A DNA stretch of 43,764 nucleotides from Iphinoe sp. HA4291-MV1 (GTDB lineage: Bacteria; Cyanobacteriota; Cyanobacteriia; Cyanobacteriales; Nostocaceae), in assembly GCA_019359415.1 (NCBI GenBank), contig JAHHHH010000067.1:1-43764 (forward strand), read 5' to 3'. Made by a program: the position numbers and the translations under genes. The notes beneath the pieces were generated by a model, which saw only the letters and a program-made list of their open reading frames with translations, did not search any database and was not told where the DNA came from. Positions 8,027 through 16,146 of this stretch are shown piece after piece. Every line of letters starts with the position of its first letter. Within the stretch, counting starts at the first letter, position 1.

Positions 8027-8291
8027 TATAGGACTCATATTTGATTTTTGAAATATACGTAGGGTGCGTTATGCCTGGTGGCTAACGCACCGTTAGAAGG
8101 CTTTGGTGCTGTACTCTCGCCGATAACACAACGCGCTTGTGCTACAACGGGGGGAACCCCCGCATCTCCCAAGGGGAGACGCCAAGGGCGAACGCGTAGC
8201 GTTTCCCTTAGGAAAAGGCGCTGCTCTCCGCACCGCACTGGCTCCCCTACAGATACTTAGATTTTTTCATAAATCAAATCGGATTCCTATA
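8027..8291. mobile_element. MITE with TATAGGA termini, 265 bp, GC-rich cargo
   Basis: Left end TATAGGACTCATATTTGATT (8027-) and the reverse complement of the right end, TATAGGAATCCGATTTGATT (to 8291), agree at 17 of 20 bases. TA at each tip fits a Tc1/mariner-IS630 style insertion, which is inference. The inside is a GC-rich palindromic repeat: GGGGGAACCCCC near 8150-8162, then GGGGAGACGCC, GCGTAGCGTTTCCC and others. A 26-base part (8139-8164) occurs exactly, inverted, inside the helicase gene at 32972-32997. No protein is encoded. Confidence 0.7.
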
Positions 8292-8308
8292 GATAAGTAG
8301 AAGAAGTT

Positions 8309-8345
8309 AAAAGTCAAAAGCCAAAAAATTTTACTTTTGACTTTT
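8309..8345. repeat. Palindromic AAAAGTCAAAAG repeat
   Basis: AAAAGTCAAAAG (8309-8320) pairs perfectly with CTTTTGACTTTT (8334-8345) across a 13-base loop. Such sequences are common dispersed repeats in filamentous cyanobacteria. It lies 109 bases before the oxidoreductase gene, so it may be neutral or act as a weak two-way terminator. Together with the MITE it fills the gene-free stretch 7965-8453. Confidence 0.6.
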
Positions 8346-8453
8346 GGCTTTCCCCTCAAAATAGCTTGCGATAACTGCTTTTTTTTGCAAAATGTTGATG
8401 GGTTATTTACCATTAGGTCTATTTGGCTACTTCCAAATGACTGATTACTAACT

Positions 8454-9638
8454 ATGTTTGACTCTCTAAAAAAAGAACTATCTCGCCGTGCTCTTTTACA
8501 TAGAGTCGGTTTTGGGTTCATGGCAGTTGGTGTCACAGGAACTGTAGGAAACATCATAAAACCCGCTCATACTCTTGCCCAAGCGGGACCAGCACCAAGT
8601 AATGAACCATCTTTACCTCCTGAAAAAAAGCTAGGATGGGCAGTTGTTGGTTTGGGTAAGTTTGCTACTCAACAGATAATGCCCTCGTTTGCGGAGTGTA
8701 AGAGGTCGAAGTTGGTAGCTTTGGTGAGTGGCGATCGCGCGAAAGCTGAACGATACGCACAGCAATACGGCGTCAATCCCAAAAATATTTATAATTACCA
8801 GAGTTATGACTCTATCCGCAATAACCCTGAAGTAGATGTTATTTATATCATCTTGCCCAATGGGATGCATGCAGAATATAGTATTCGCGGGGCGCAAGCA
8901 GGCAAACATATAATGTGTGAAAAGCCGATGGCGAACACCGTAGAAGAATGTCAAGCAATGATTGATGCGGCAAAGAAAGCAAACCGCAAGTTGATGATTG
9001 CCTACCGTGCCCAATATGAACCATACAACCTCGCTACCATTAAACTTGCTCAAAGTGGCAAACTCGGCAAGCTCAAGTTGATAACCTCAGACCACGGACG
9101 AACCCTCAACCCCAAAGATCCCGCTGACATTTGGCGGATGCAAAAAAAACTTGCTGGCGGTGGTTCCCTCTACGACATTGGTATCTACAGCTTACAAGCA
9201 ACGCGGTACATTACTGGCGAGGAACCTGTAGCAATTAGTGCCATGATGTATAGCACCTCTGGCGATCCCCGTTTTCGGGAAGTAGAGGAAAATGTCAACT
9301 TCGTGTTGCGTTTCCCCAGTGGTGTCCTTGCTAACTGTACCTCAAGCTACGGCTACTCCGATACCAAACGTATTCAAGTTTTCGGGTCTGACGCTGTCTT
9401 GGAATTAGATCCAGCAACCGACTACTACAAACATCGCCTAATGATTAAGGACAAGAACGGTAACCAGGAGCAAAAAATTCAAGAAAAGAACCAATTTGCC
9501 CTAGAGATAGATCATCTTTCCGAGTCCATCATACAGAATAAACAACCCAAAACTTCCGGTGAAGAAGGCTTGCAAGACGTTAAACTTATGCAGCTTATTT
9601 ACGAAGCAGCCCGCACGGGCAAAACCATCAAAGTTTAG
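8454..9638 (+). CDS. Gfo/Idh/MocA-family oxidoreductase with Tat signal (glucose-fructose oxidoreductase-like)
   Basis: 394 residues. A twin-arginine signal (S10-R-R-A-L-L then a hydrophobic run to about 30, ending near AHTLAQAG) predicts folded export to the periplasm or thylakoid lumen. Residues 62-71 (AVVGLGKFA) are the dinucleotide site, SGDRAKAERYAQQYGV is the second Rossmann strand region, and CEK157PMA is the family catalytic lysine motif. The C-terminal half has the usual open beta-sheet (GGGSLYDIGIYSLQATRY, with the Asp/His-type metal-free site). Exported members such as Zymomonas glucose-fructose oxidoreductase hold NADP tightly and interconvert sugars. The substrate here is unknown. 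A cupin gene follows 93 bases later. Confidence 0.88.
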   Translation: MFDSLKKELSRRALLHRVGFGFMAVGVTGTVGNIIKPAHTLAQAGPAPSNEPSLPPEKKLGWAVVGLGKFATQQIMPSFAECKRSKLVALVSGDRAKAERYAQQYGVNPKNIYNYQSYDSIRNNPEVDVIYIILPNGMHAEYSIRGAQAGKHIMCEKPMANTVEECQAMIDAAKKANRKLMIAYRAQYEPYNLATIKLAQSGKLGKLKLITSDHGRTLNPKDPADIWRMQKKLAGGGSLYDIGIYSLQATRYITGEEPVAISAMMYSTSGDPRFREVEENVNFVLRFPSGVLANCTSSYGYSDTKRIQVFGSDAVLELDPATDYYKHRLMIKDKNGNQEQKIQEKNQFALEIDHLSESIIQNKQPKTSGEEGLQDVKLMQLIYEAARTGKTIKV

Positions 9639-9731
9639 CATTCACTGAACTCTCCTCTTCTTTTTCTTCCTTGGTGCTCTTTGCGTCTTTGCGGTTCGTT
9701 TTTTTCATAAACCTCATTGAGGAAACAAAAT

Positions 9732-10073
9732 ATGCCTGACACAAGTGTTAAAAAAGTAGACTCTGCCTATTCTCCTAAAGGTGAACAGGGTCAAAAGTAT
9801 CTCGCATCTGGTAAATTTGTTTCAATGCGTCTTTGGGAGAACGAACAACCTGGTGAATCCAAAGAATCAGCAACGCGGGAATATGAAACTGTTGGTTATG
9901 TTATCAGTGGTCGTGCCGAGTTGCACATTGAAGGTCAAGTCGTTTTACTAGAGCCCGAAAGTTCCTGGGTAGTGCCAAAAGGAGCATCCCATACTTACAA
10001 AATTCTCGAACCATTTACCGCTGTTGAGGCAACCAGTCCGCCAGCCCAAGTTCACGGGCGAGACGAGAATTAA
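9732..10073 (+). CDS. Cupin-domain protein
   Basis: 113 residues from ATG 9732 (GAGG at 9718-9721 upstream; an earlier start at 9717 seems less likely). The cupin barrel shows EYETVGYVISGRAELHIEGQ and a second motif PESSWVVPKGASHTYKIL. The first motif lacks the two canonical His residues (GxxxHxH) and only one His remains in motif two. It may therefore not bind metal as usual cupins do. It sits on the same strand behind the sugar oxidoreductase and may share its transcript. Substrate unknown. Confidence 0.75.
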   Translation: MPDTSVKKVDSAYSPKGEQGQKYLASGKFVSMRLWENEQPGESKESATREYETVGYVISGRAELHIEGQVVLLEPESSWVVPKGASHTYKILEPFTAVEATSPPAQVHGRDEN

Positions 10074-10764
10074 TTATAAATCTTTACCTGTTGCTAAAAT
10101 TTCTCCTAGTAACATCTTACCAGAGACTCAACCTCTGGTTTTTTCTTTATTTTATGAAGGCAACAGTCCACTGAATGGTTATCCAAACTTCTGTCTAGGG
10201 ACCAAATGCCCTCAGTTAATTTACTTACTTTTTAAGTATCAGGACTTACGCAACTGGCCCAGTATTGGCACTAGCTCTACAGATGGCTTACGAGAGAACA
10301 AAGCCGAGAGATGGGGCGAGCGGGGTTTTTGGATCTAACGTCAAGCAGTGCGATCGCCCAACACCAAAAAGTTGCGCCTGTGATAAAGGAGCGAGGAGCA
10401 TGTGGAGCGATACGATTCATTTAAGAAAATTGATCTGTTGAGTTCGTCAGGGGAGGCAGAAGGAGAGAAAAAGGGCTGATCTGAACTGTATTGCCCAAAG
10501 GTGAGAAAATTAAACAAGTTGCTACCAGCAATGTAAACAAACACGACGCCGGTGTTACGGGCGAGAAGGGTTTCCGTCCCCGCAAGGGGAATTCGTTAAT
10601 GGAAAGCTAGGGTTTTCGCCCTCGCTTTGACTTGCCAAAGTACTTTTTACAAGTTAGAGTCTCGTAGTGAATTTGTCAAATGTGCTTTGTCTCTAATCAA
10701 GCATTTAGAAATAATGCTTTACGATACGTTTTTTTGAATTTTGAATTTTGAATTGCTTAAGATT
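10074..10764. other. Gene-free stretch with degenerate repeats
   Basis: About 690 bases without a convincing gene; the frames 10024-10338 and 10341-10544 lack ribosome sites and protein character. It holds a lone CRISPR-like repeat (10570-10606) and a TTTTGAATTTTGAATTTTGA block (10733-10752) directly before ureE. The block is an inverted relative of the one at 4619-4637. Confidence 0.5.
10570..10606. repeat. Single CRISPR-repeat-like sequence (orphan)
   Basis: The 37-base segment begins GTTTCCGTCCCCGCAAGGGG and ends TTAATGGAAAG. It has the shape of cyanobacterial CRISPR repeats: GTTTCC start, a CCCC/GGGG stem, AATT and a GGAAAG end. No second copy or spacer follows, and no cas gene is in the window. 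It is either a relic of an array or a chance palindrome, so it is not annotated as CRISPR. Confidence 0.35.
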
Positions 10765-11217
10765 ATGCTGACCTTTACTCAACGTAAACCACCAAACACT
10801 GATACACCAGTGACTTCGATCCTTGCTTTAACAGCCGAAGAACGCACTCGCAGCCGTCATCGTTTTGAGACGGAAGATGGGGAGCTAGTGTTTTTGCGTT
10901 TACCGCGAGGAACGGTGTTATGGGATGGGGATATTCTGCAAGATGAAACGAGTGGTAGTTTGATAAAAATTGCTGCCAAATCAGAACCTGTTTTCACTGT
11001 CACTGCCCAAACAGCGATAGATTTATTACGGGCAGCATACCATTTAGGAAACCGTCATGTCCCAGTGGAGATAACAGCAACTTATTTACGCTTATCTCCT
11101 GATCCAGTTTTACGCGTCATGTTGGAACAACTTGGACTGGAAGTGAAAGAGGAAACTGCGCCGTTTCAGCCAGAAACTGGTGCTTATGGACACCATCACA
11201 CTCACGAGAGTCACTAA
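10765..11217 (+). CDS. ureE: Urease accessory protein UreE
   Basis: 150 residues from ATG 10765 (the TTG-started longer frame is unlikely). The N-terminal part has [30 protein letters not shown], the peptide-binding domain of UreE. The C-terminal part has the metal-binding ferredoxin-like fold with [14 protein letters not shown], in which His is a conserved nickel ligand. The protein ends in a His-rich tail (GHHHTHESH). UreE delivers Ni2+ to the UreG/UreD/UreF complex for urease maturation. No other urease gene is in the window, so ureE is detached from the structural genes here, as often happens in cyanobacteria. Confidence 0.95.
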   Translation: MLTFTQRKPPNTDTPVTSILALTAEERTRSRHRFETEDGELVFLRLPRGTVLWDGDILQDETSGSLIKIAAKSEPVFTVTAQTAIDLLRAAYHLGNRHVPVEITATYLRLSPDPVLRVMLEQLGLEVKEETAPFQPETGAYGHHHTHESH

Positions 11218-11278
11218 AGCGATTGCCCTTCGCGCAGCGTCTCCCTTAGGAGAAGGGGCACTGGCGGAGCCAATCGCT
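11218..11278. repeat. GC-rich palindromic repeat after ureE
   Basis: AGCGATTG (11218-11225) and CAATCGCT (11271-11278) close a 61-base palindromic element with internal GCGCAGCGTCTCCC and GGAGAAGGGGC. It starts directly after the ureE stop codon. The core GCGCAGCGTCTCC...GGAGAAGGGGC recurs at 19469-19495, downstream of mysC. It probably folds into a hairpin that limits read-through. Confidence 0.6.
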
Positions 11279-11374
11279 GATGTGCTTTGTCGTTAAAATA
11301 ACAATAACTGCACGTTTTGTTGTATATTCCAAGGTATATTTATTGTCGCAAAATAAACAATAAAGGCAAATTCA

Positions 11375-13033
11375 ATGGTGAGATCGGCGTTAATAACATC
11401 ATTACGGCGAGCTTACAAAATCACTAGGACATCTCTAGAAACAGGAATTCCTACGGATGAAATAGTTGATATTCTCCAGCAAAAAACCACTCGTCGTCGT
11501 CTGATATATGGAGGTTTGGGATTAGCGAGTGCTATCAGCGCAGTGACGTGGCATGGTGGTAGTGACTCGGCTGCATTTGCCACAATTCCCAAAGTCTTGG
11601 TGGTGGGTGCGGGAATTGCTGGACTAGTTGCAGCTTATCGCCTTTCTCAAGCTGGAGTTCCTGTGGATATTATCGAGGCAAGAAATCGTATTGGCGGTCG
11701 GATATATACAGTACAAAATGCTGTGGGGACTTCTATACCCGTAGACTTGGGTGGAGAATTTATTGACACAATCCATACTAGCTTACGCTCTTTGGCACAG
11801 GAATTAGGTTTGCAAATTGCAGATTTGTATACTGCTGATAAGGATTTGATACAATTAACTTCGTATTTTCAAGGACGTAAAATATCAGAAAAAGAAATTT
11901 TACAATGGTTCACTCCATTGGCGAAGAAAATAAAGCAAGATTTAGCTGCCTTTGACAAAACATCTGTCACCTACCGCACACGCAATCAGGTTGCTATTAA
12001 GTTAGATAATACCTCTATCACTCAGTACTTAAAGGAAGCGCAAGTTCACCCAATTCTGAGTCAGATAATACAAGTTGCTTACACTGGTTTATACGGTCGA
12101 GAAGCGAGGGAGCAGTCTAGTCTGAATATGCTACTTTTGATTGGCACAGATACGAGCAGCTTCCAATTGAATGCCGAAAGTGATGAACGTTATCAGATTA
12201 TTGGTGGAAATGACCAAGTCCCTCGAACCTTAGCGCGATTCTTAACCAATTCTATTGAAACAGGAACCCAATTAGAAGCGATCGCAACTCGAAGTGATGG
12301 CAGTTACCGAGTCAGTTTACATTCTGGTAATCGCTCTAGTGAACGGATATATGAGCGAATTTTACTGGCGTTACCTTTTAGTACTCTGCGTCAAGTCTCG
12401 TTAAATGTAGATATGCCAGCAGTAAAAAACAAAGCGATCGCTCAATTAGGTTATGGTAACAATGCCAAGTTAATAACTGCATATCAAGAACGCATATGGC
12501 GCACACGCTATCACTCAACTGCATTTGTCTCTACTGACCTAGACTTTCAATCCATCTGGGAAGCTTCTCGTTATCAAACTGGTTCAAGTAGTCTACTCAC
12601 CAATTTTACTGGCGGTCAAAGCAGTTTACTTCTGGAGCAAAATTCGGCTGAATTTCAAGCTCACAAACTGCTAACACAACTAGAAAAGATATTCCCAGGA
12701 ATTAGCAGTGTACGCAAGGGTCAAGCGATTCGTGCTTATTGGCCGACAGAACCTTATACAAGAGGTTCCTATGCTTGCTATCTTGTTGGACAATGGACAA
12801 CAATTGCAGGAGCTGAACAAGAAAATGTAGGCAATCTGTTTTTTGCTGGTGAACATTGCTCCCAAAAGTTTCAAGGTTATATGGAAGGTGGTTGTAGAAC
12901 GGGTGAAATGGCTGCTGTCCAAATTCTACGTTCTTTGGGTTTAAAAAAGAGCGCTGCTCAACAACAAGCGCGAATCACCAAAACACAAGCTTTATCACCC
13001 GGAATTCCAGTAGCCAGCTTTATGATAGTTTAA
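11375..13033 (+). CDS. FAD-dependent amine oxidase family protein
   Basis: 552 residues. Residues 74-87 form the FAD ADP-binding loop (VLVVGAGIAGLVAAY), followed by E-A-R-N-R-I-G-G-R, the second conserved element of flavin monoamine oxidases. The substrate domain has LGYGNNAKLITAY. The C-terminal FAD end reads NLFFAGEHCSQKFQGYMEGG, the typical closing motif. The first 70 residues include TTRRRLIYGGLGLASA, a possible twin-arginine export signal. The substrate is not readable; family members oxidise amines, amino acids or polyamines. It is followed on the same strand by ccmP (58 bases), but a functional link is unproven. Confidence 0.88.
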   Translation: MVRSALITSLRRAYKITRTSLETGIPTDEIVDILQQKTTRRRLIYGGLGLASAISAVTWHGGSDSAAFATIPKVLVVGAGIAGLVAAYRLSQAGVPVDIIEARNRIGGRIYTVQNAVGTSIPVDLGGEFIDTIHTSLRSLAQELGLQIADLYTADKDLIQLTSYFQGRKISEKEILQWFTPLAKKIKQDLAAFDKTSVTYRTRNQVAIKLDNTSITQYLKEAQVHPILSQIIQVAYTGLYGREAREQSSLNMLLLIGTDTSSFQLNAESDERYQIIGGNDQVPRTLARFLTNSIETGTQLEAIATRSDGSYRVSLHSGNRSSERIYERILLALPFSTLRQVSLNVDMPAVKNKAIAQLGYGNNAKLITAYQERIWRTRYHSTAFVSTDLDFQSIWEASRYQTGSSSLLTNFTGGQSSLLLEQNSAEFQAHKLLTQLEKIFPGISSVRKGQAIRAYWPTEPYTRGSYACYLVGQWTTIAGAEQENVGNLFFAGEHCSQKFQGYMEGGCRTGEMAAVQILRSLGLKKSAAQQQARITKTQALSPGIPVASFMIV

Positions 13034-13091
13034 AGTTACACTTAACATATTGCAATAAATAACTTTTCCCTTATGACTGGAGAGCAAAATC

Positions 13092-13730
13092 TTGGGAATA
13101 GAACTACGTAGCTTCGTATTTCTCGACAGCCTGCAACCCCAACATGCAGCATATATGGGAACAGTAGCTCAAGGTTTCTTGCCATTACCGGGCGATACAT
13201 CACTATGGATTGAAATCTCTCCTGGTATCGAAATTAATCGGATTACGGATGTAGCGCTCAAAGCCGCCTCTGTCCGTCCCGGAGCGCTGGTAGTCGAACG
13301 ACTCTACGGTCTATTGGAAATTCATTCTAGTTCCCAAGGCGAAACGCGAGCTGCTGGTCAAGCCATTTTGGCGACACTAGGAGTCCAAAAAGATGAATGT
13401 CTCAAACCGCGTGTTGTTTCTAGCCAGATTATCCGCAACATTGATGCTCACCAAGCGCAACTTCTCAATCGCACAAACCGGGGACAAATGCTGTTGGCAG
13501 GGCAAACACTATATGTATTGGAAGTTGAGCCTGCTGCTTATGCTGCACTCGCTGCGAACGAAGCAGAGAAAGCAGCGGCGATTAACATCCTTGCAGTTCA
13601 ACCTGTAGGGAGTTTTGGACGGCTTTACTTAGGTGGACAAGAACGAGATATTCTTGCAGGTGCTCAGGGAGCGTTAGCGGCGATTGAAAGTGTAGCTGGT
13701 CGGATAAATCAGAGTGGGCGTCAGGAATAA
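13092..13730 (+). CDS. ccmP: Carboxysome shell protein CcmP (tandem BMC domains)
   Basis: 212 residues with two bacterial-microcompartment domains, residues about 1-105 and 110-210. The patterns [72 protein letters not shown] and [16 protein letters not shown] match cyanobacterial CcmP closely. Trimers of this double-BMC protein stack and form a large gated pore in the beta-carboxysome shell, thought to pass larger metabolites. The start is a TTG with GGAGAG 7-8 bases upstream; no nearer ATG fits. It lies away from the ccmKLMN and rubisco genes, as is usual for ccmP. Confidence 0.93.
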   Translation: MGIELRSFVFLDSLQPQHAAYMGTVAQGFLPLPGDTSLWIEISPGIEINRITDVALKAASVRPGALVVERLYGLLEIHSSSQGETRAAGQAILATLGVQKDECLKPRVVSSQIIRNIDAHQAQLLNRTNRGQMLLAGQTLYVLEVEPAAYAALAANEAEKAAAINILAVQPVGSFGRLYLGGQERDILAGAQGALAAIESVAGRINQSGRQE

Positions 13731-13740
13731 AGGAGAGAAC

Positions 13741-14457
13741 ATGGCAAATAAAGAGCATCTGGCTTTACTTGAAGCAGGTGCGATGCTCCAGCAGGGAGCC
13801 GCCCAAAGGGCGAACGCATGGATGGAGTGGAGAAAAAAAAATCCCCAAATTGAACCAGACCTCAGCGGTGCTGATCTTAATGGTACTAACCTCTACAGAA
13901 TTAACCTCATAAAAGCTAACTTAAGCGCGGCTAATTTCAGTGTCGCTAATTTGAGAGGTGCTACACTTACACAAGCTGATTTGAGCAATGCAAATTTGAT
14001 TGGAGCTGACTTGAGTGAGGCGAATCTCAAAGGCGCTTTTCTCACTGAGGCTAACCTGATTGGAACTGACTTGAAAGGCGTTAACTTGAGAGATGCTGAT
14101 TTGGGTTATGCAAAGCTAATTCGGGCTAACCTCTGTTTTGCAAACTTAATCGCAGCTAACTTGATTGCGGCTGACTTAAGTAAGGCAAATCTGTACGAGG
14201 TAGAAATGATAGGGGCTTACCTTTATAAAACTGACCTGTATAAAGCTAATCTGAGCCAAGCTCACCTAAGTAATGCATACCTGTTGCGAGCTAACCTGAG
14301 TGAGGCTGACTTGAGCCAAGCGGACTTGAGATGGACTAACCTCACAGGAGCGGACTTGAGTGGGGCGAATCTTAAAGGAGCTAACCTAAGGGGAGCTAAC
14401 CTCAGAGGAGCTAACCTTAGCGGCGTGGATTTTCATGAGACAATTATGCCTGAGTGA
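13741..14457 (+). CDS. Pentapeptide-repeat protein, 238 aa
   Basis: Starts at ATG 13741 with AAGGAGAG just upstream, ten bases after the ccmP stop, so it is probably on the same transcript. About 36 consecutive A(D/N)LxX pentapeptides (ADLSGANLKGANLRGANL style) run from residue 45 to 232 and build a right-handed quadrilateral beta-helix. The N-terminal 40 residues (ALLEAGAMLQQ ... NAWMEWRKKNPQIEPDL) are a usual cyanobacterial leader. They look longer than normal by about ten residues around a GC-rich patch (13793-13820). No signal or membrane segment is seen. Function unknown. Confidence 0.9.
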   Translation: MANKEHLALLEAGAMLQQGAAQRANAWMEWRKKNPQIEPDLSGADLNGTNLYRINLIKANLSAANFSVANLRGATLTQADLSNANLIGADLSEANLKGAFLTEANLIGTDLKGVNLRDADLGYAKLIRANLCFANLIAANLIAADLSKANLYEVEMIGAYLYKTDLYKANLSQAHLSNAYLLRANLSEADLSQADLRWTNLTGADLSGANLKGANLRGANLRGANLSGVDFHETIMPE

Positions 14458-14502
14458 TTGATATATTTAGGCAACTGACGTACTCCTTGCATAATTGATA
14501 AC

Positions 14503-15129
14503 ATGAGAAAAAAGTTAGTTGTAGCCTCCATTCTTCTTTGTTTGATGAACTCTTCTTTGGCAAGCGCAGAAGTTAGTCATTTTGAAGATCCCAGACTGAC
14601 GCTCTCAACTGTTGAGGCGGAATGGTCTATCAAGACTGATAAAACTGAAAGACCGCAAGTTGGTAGTAGCGAAGCAACATTGCTCAAAGCTGAAAATGAA
14701 CTACAATTTCAGGGTACACTGGCTGCGATTGAGGGTAATGGGGGACTTGTCGGATTTGCGTTTGTAGAAACACCTTTATTCCAAGATTTAAGCGGATATC
14801 ACTACATTGAGTTTTACGCTAGGTCTAAAGATTCCAGAATTGTCTATACGCTAACACTAAAAGATGAGCAAGCAGAGCAGGACTCTCGTACTCTCACATT
14901 TGAGCAGGAGTTTGTTGTTGGGACAGAGTGGACAAAGGTGAAGCTACCATTGAGTCACTTTCAACCAAGAATTCGTGGGAAAGTTGTTGATAGTTTTCAA
15001 TTGCATCTTGAACAAGTGCGCGCTCTCTGTTTTCAAATCAATCGGAGCAAGCAGGAAGCAGATTCACCTGTTCCATTGGAGTTTGTTTTAGATGTAGGCT
15101 CAGGGGTATTTGTTACAAATCAAGAGTAA
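14503..15129 (+). CDS. Secreted CIA30-like (complex I intermediate-associated protein 30) domain protein
   Basis: 208 residues with a signal peptide (VVASILLCLMNSSLASA, cut near residue 23). The rest reads as a beta-sandwich related to the CIA30/NDUFAF1 domain: YHYIEFYARSKDSRIVYTLTL, then TEWTKVKLPLSHFQPRIRGK and a closing FVLDVG. CIA30 proteins in mitochondria help complex I assembly; bacterial members are mostly uncharacterised. The SHFQPRIRGK signature supports the family at moderate confidence. It is the last plus-strand gene before the minus-strand MAA region and ends six bases from an NRPS remnant. Confidence 0.6.
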   Translation: MRKKLVVASILLCLMNSSLASAEVSHFEDPRLTLSTVEAEWSIKTDKTERPQVGSSEATLLKAENELQFQGTLAAIEGNGGLVGFAFVETPLFQDLSGYHYIEFYARSKDSRIVYTLTLKDEQAEQDSRTLTFEQEFVVGTEWTKVKLPLSHFQPRIRGKVVDSFQLHLEQVRALCFQINRSKQEADSPVPLEFVLDVGSGVFVTNQE

Positions 15130-15134
15130 ACTTA

Positions 15135-15210
15135 TTATCCCAAACGTGTTTTCAAGCGTTCTGCTAAAACTTGTACATGAGGTTCCAAGATACATGTGTA
15201 GTGATTAGGA
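15135..15210 (-). pseudogene. NRPS thioesterase C-terminal tail (remnant)
   Basis: The reverse strand reads IPNHYTCILEPHVQVLAE and then RLKTRLG followed by TAA (15137-15135). This is the typical end of a non-ribosomal peptide synthetase thioesterase domain, where the His in 'G(N/D)HYT' is catalytic. Only about 24 residues survive. A MITE begins immediately upstream, and on its other side lies an adenylation-domain scrap. A second copy of the same tail is at 17342-17480. Confidence 0.6.
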
Positions 15211-15216
15211 ATCTAA

Positions 15217-15343
15217 TATAGGACTCCTATTTGATTTCTGAAAAAAATTCAGTACAGCTTTATTCCTTCTTCCCTGTTCCCTGTTCCCTGTTCCCTGTTC
15301 CCTGTCTCTACGAGTGATTCAGGAATCAAATCGGACTGCTATA
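15217..15343. mobile_element. MITE with TATAG termini, 127 bp, heptamer cargo
   Basis: The left end TATAGGACTCCTATTTGATT (15217-) and the reverse complement of the right end TATAGCAGTCCGATTTGATT (to 15343) agree at 17 of 20 bases. They match the termini of the 8027-8291 element, so both belong to one family. The inside differs completely: a tandem TGTTCCC heptamer run at about 15270-15303. It separates NRPS adenylation and thioesterase remnants. Confidence 0.7.
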
Positions 15344-15452
15344 TGTAAATTTGTGTGTTAGCAATGAGACGACCGATGGGGACTAAAGCATGAGATAGTT
15401 TCGCAGCTTCTACCTGACAGACAGTTGACCAAATAGTCGTCTCAAACACTAG
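15342..15452 (-). pseudogene. NRPS adenylation-domain fragment
   Basis: Within a 67-codon frame (15339-15542) the last 35 residues read ETTIWSTVCQVE and then ALVPIGRLIANTQIYI. They match the stretch after core A5 of amino-acid-activating adenylation domains (normally 'PTETTIWSTVxxV ... VPIGRPIANTQxYILD'). The match stops exactly at the MITE tip. The 30 residues before it are unrelated, so the N-terminal side is also cut. Together with the thioesterase tail this shows that an NRPS gene once stood here. Confidence 0.65.
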
Positions 15453-15534
15453 CTCTGGTGCGCCTTCTGCGTCTGGTGCGCAAATTCCATTCATACTGTC
15501 GATAAGCAACGCCATTTTTTTGTGTTTAGCTCTT

Positions 15535-16146
15535 TCAACCACTTGTTAATAAAGCTGGTTTCATATCCCGAATGTTGCACATATTGCCGAAAGCAGTCAG
15601 TATTTTTCGCTTCAATTTAGTATTGAGTCTACCATGAGCGACCTGTAGGTTATCGATTACGAGAATATCGCCTTGCTTCCACTCAAAGATGACTGCATTT
15701 TTCCATTCAGCTTTTCCCAATTCTTTCGCTTCTGCTTCCGTCATCTTTGTGCATTGACCATCCTCGTTCAAAAAAGACGCGTTCAAAGTACTGGTTCGTT
15801 TTTGCGAACCATCGACAACAGTTGCTGCTGTTGCTAATCCTTGCTGAAAGCTTTTGTACAATTTGGTAGGCAGCAAATTGTAATAGAGCCTTTGCCCAAG
15901 TGAATACCGTTGTCCGAGGTTTCGATACCATTCTCTATTGACTAAACAATCAATAATGCTAAGGCAAAAGCAGAGCCTACTGGTTCTTGGGTGAGTGAAT
16001 AAGGTAATATAAGAACACTCAAAATAAATAGAGCCATCCTCTTGCCAATTGAAATAAAATCCTTGTTCCTGGAGAAGTTTAGTAATCTCCTGTTGCGAGA
16101 GACCCTCGAAGACAATCTCTAATAGATGGTTGGGAACATATCGCAT
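15535..16146 (-). pseudogene. TauD/TfdA-type Fe(II)/2-oxoglutarate oxygenase, C-terminal part only
   Basis: 203 codons. The clear family part is the end: FEWKQGDILVIDNLQVAHGRL and RKILTAFGNMCNIRD carry the distal iron-binding His and the Arg that binds 2-oxoglutarate in TauD-like enzymes. The HxD iron motif, normally about 100 residues earlier, is absent. The frame begins inside EamA copy A and overlaps its end by 28 bases, so the N-terminal half was lost at that junction. TauD-like oxygenases commonly sit in NRPS clusters and hydroxylate amino acids. Probably inactive. Confidence 0.7.

Noticed and set aside
8035-8260. Overlapping frames of 60-67 codons on both strands
   Set aside because: They lie wholly inside the MITE's GC-rich palindromes and are by-products of symmetry.
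10570-10606. CRISPR array
   Set aside because: Only one repeat-like unit, no spacers and no cas genes.
15535-16146. Oxygenase as MysH (palythine-forming MAA oxygenase)
   Set aside because: To my knowledge MysH is of the phytanoyl-CoA dioxygenase type. This tail has the TauD-type 'GDILVIDNLQVAHGR' pattern and better fits an NRPS tailoring enzyme.
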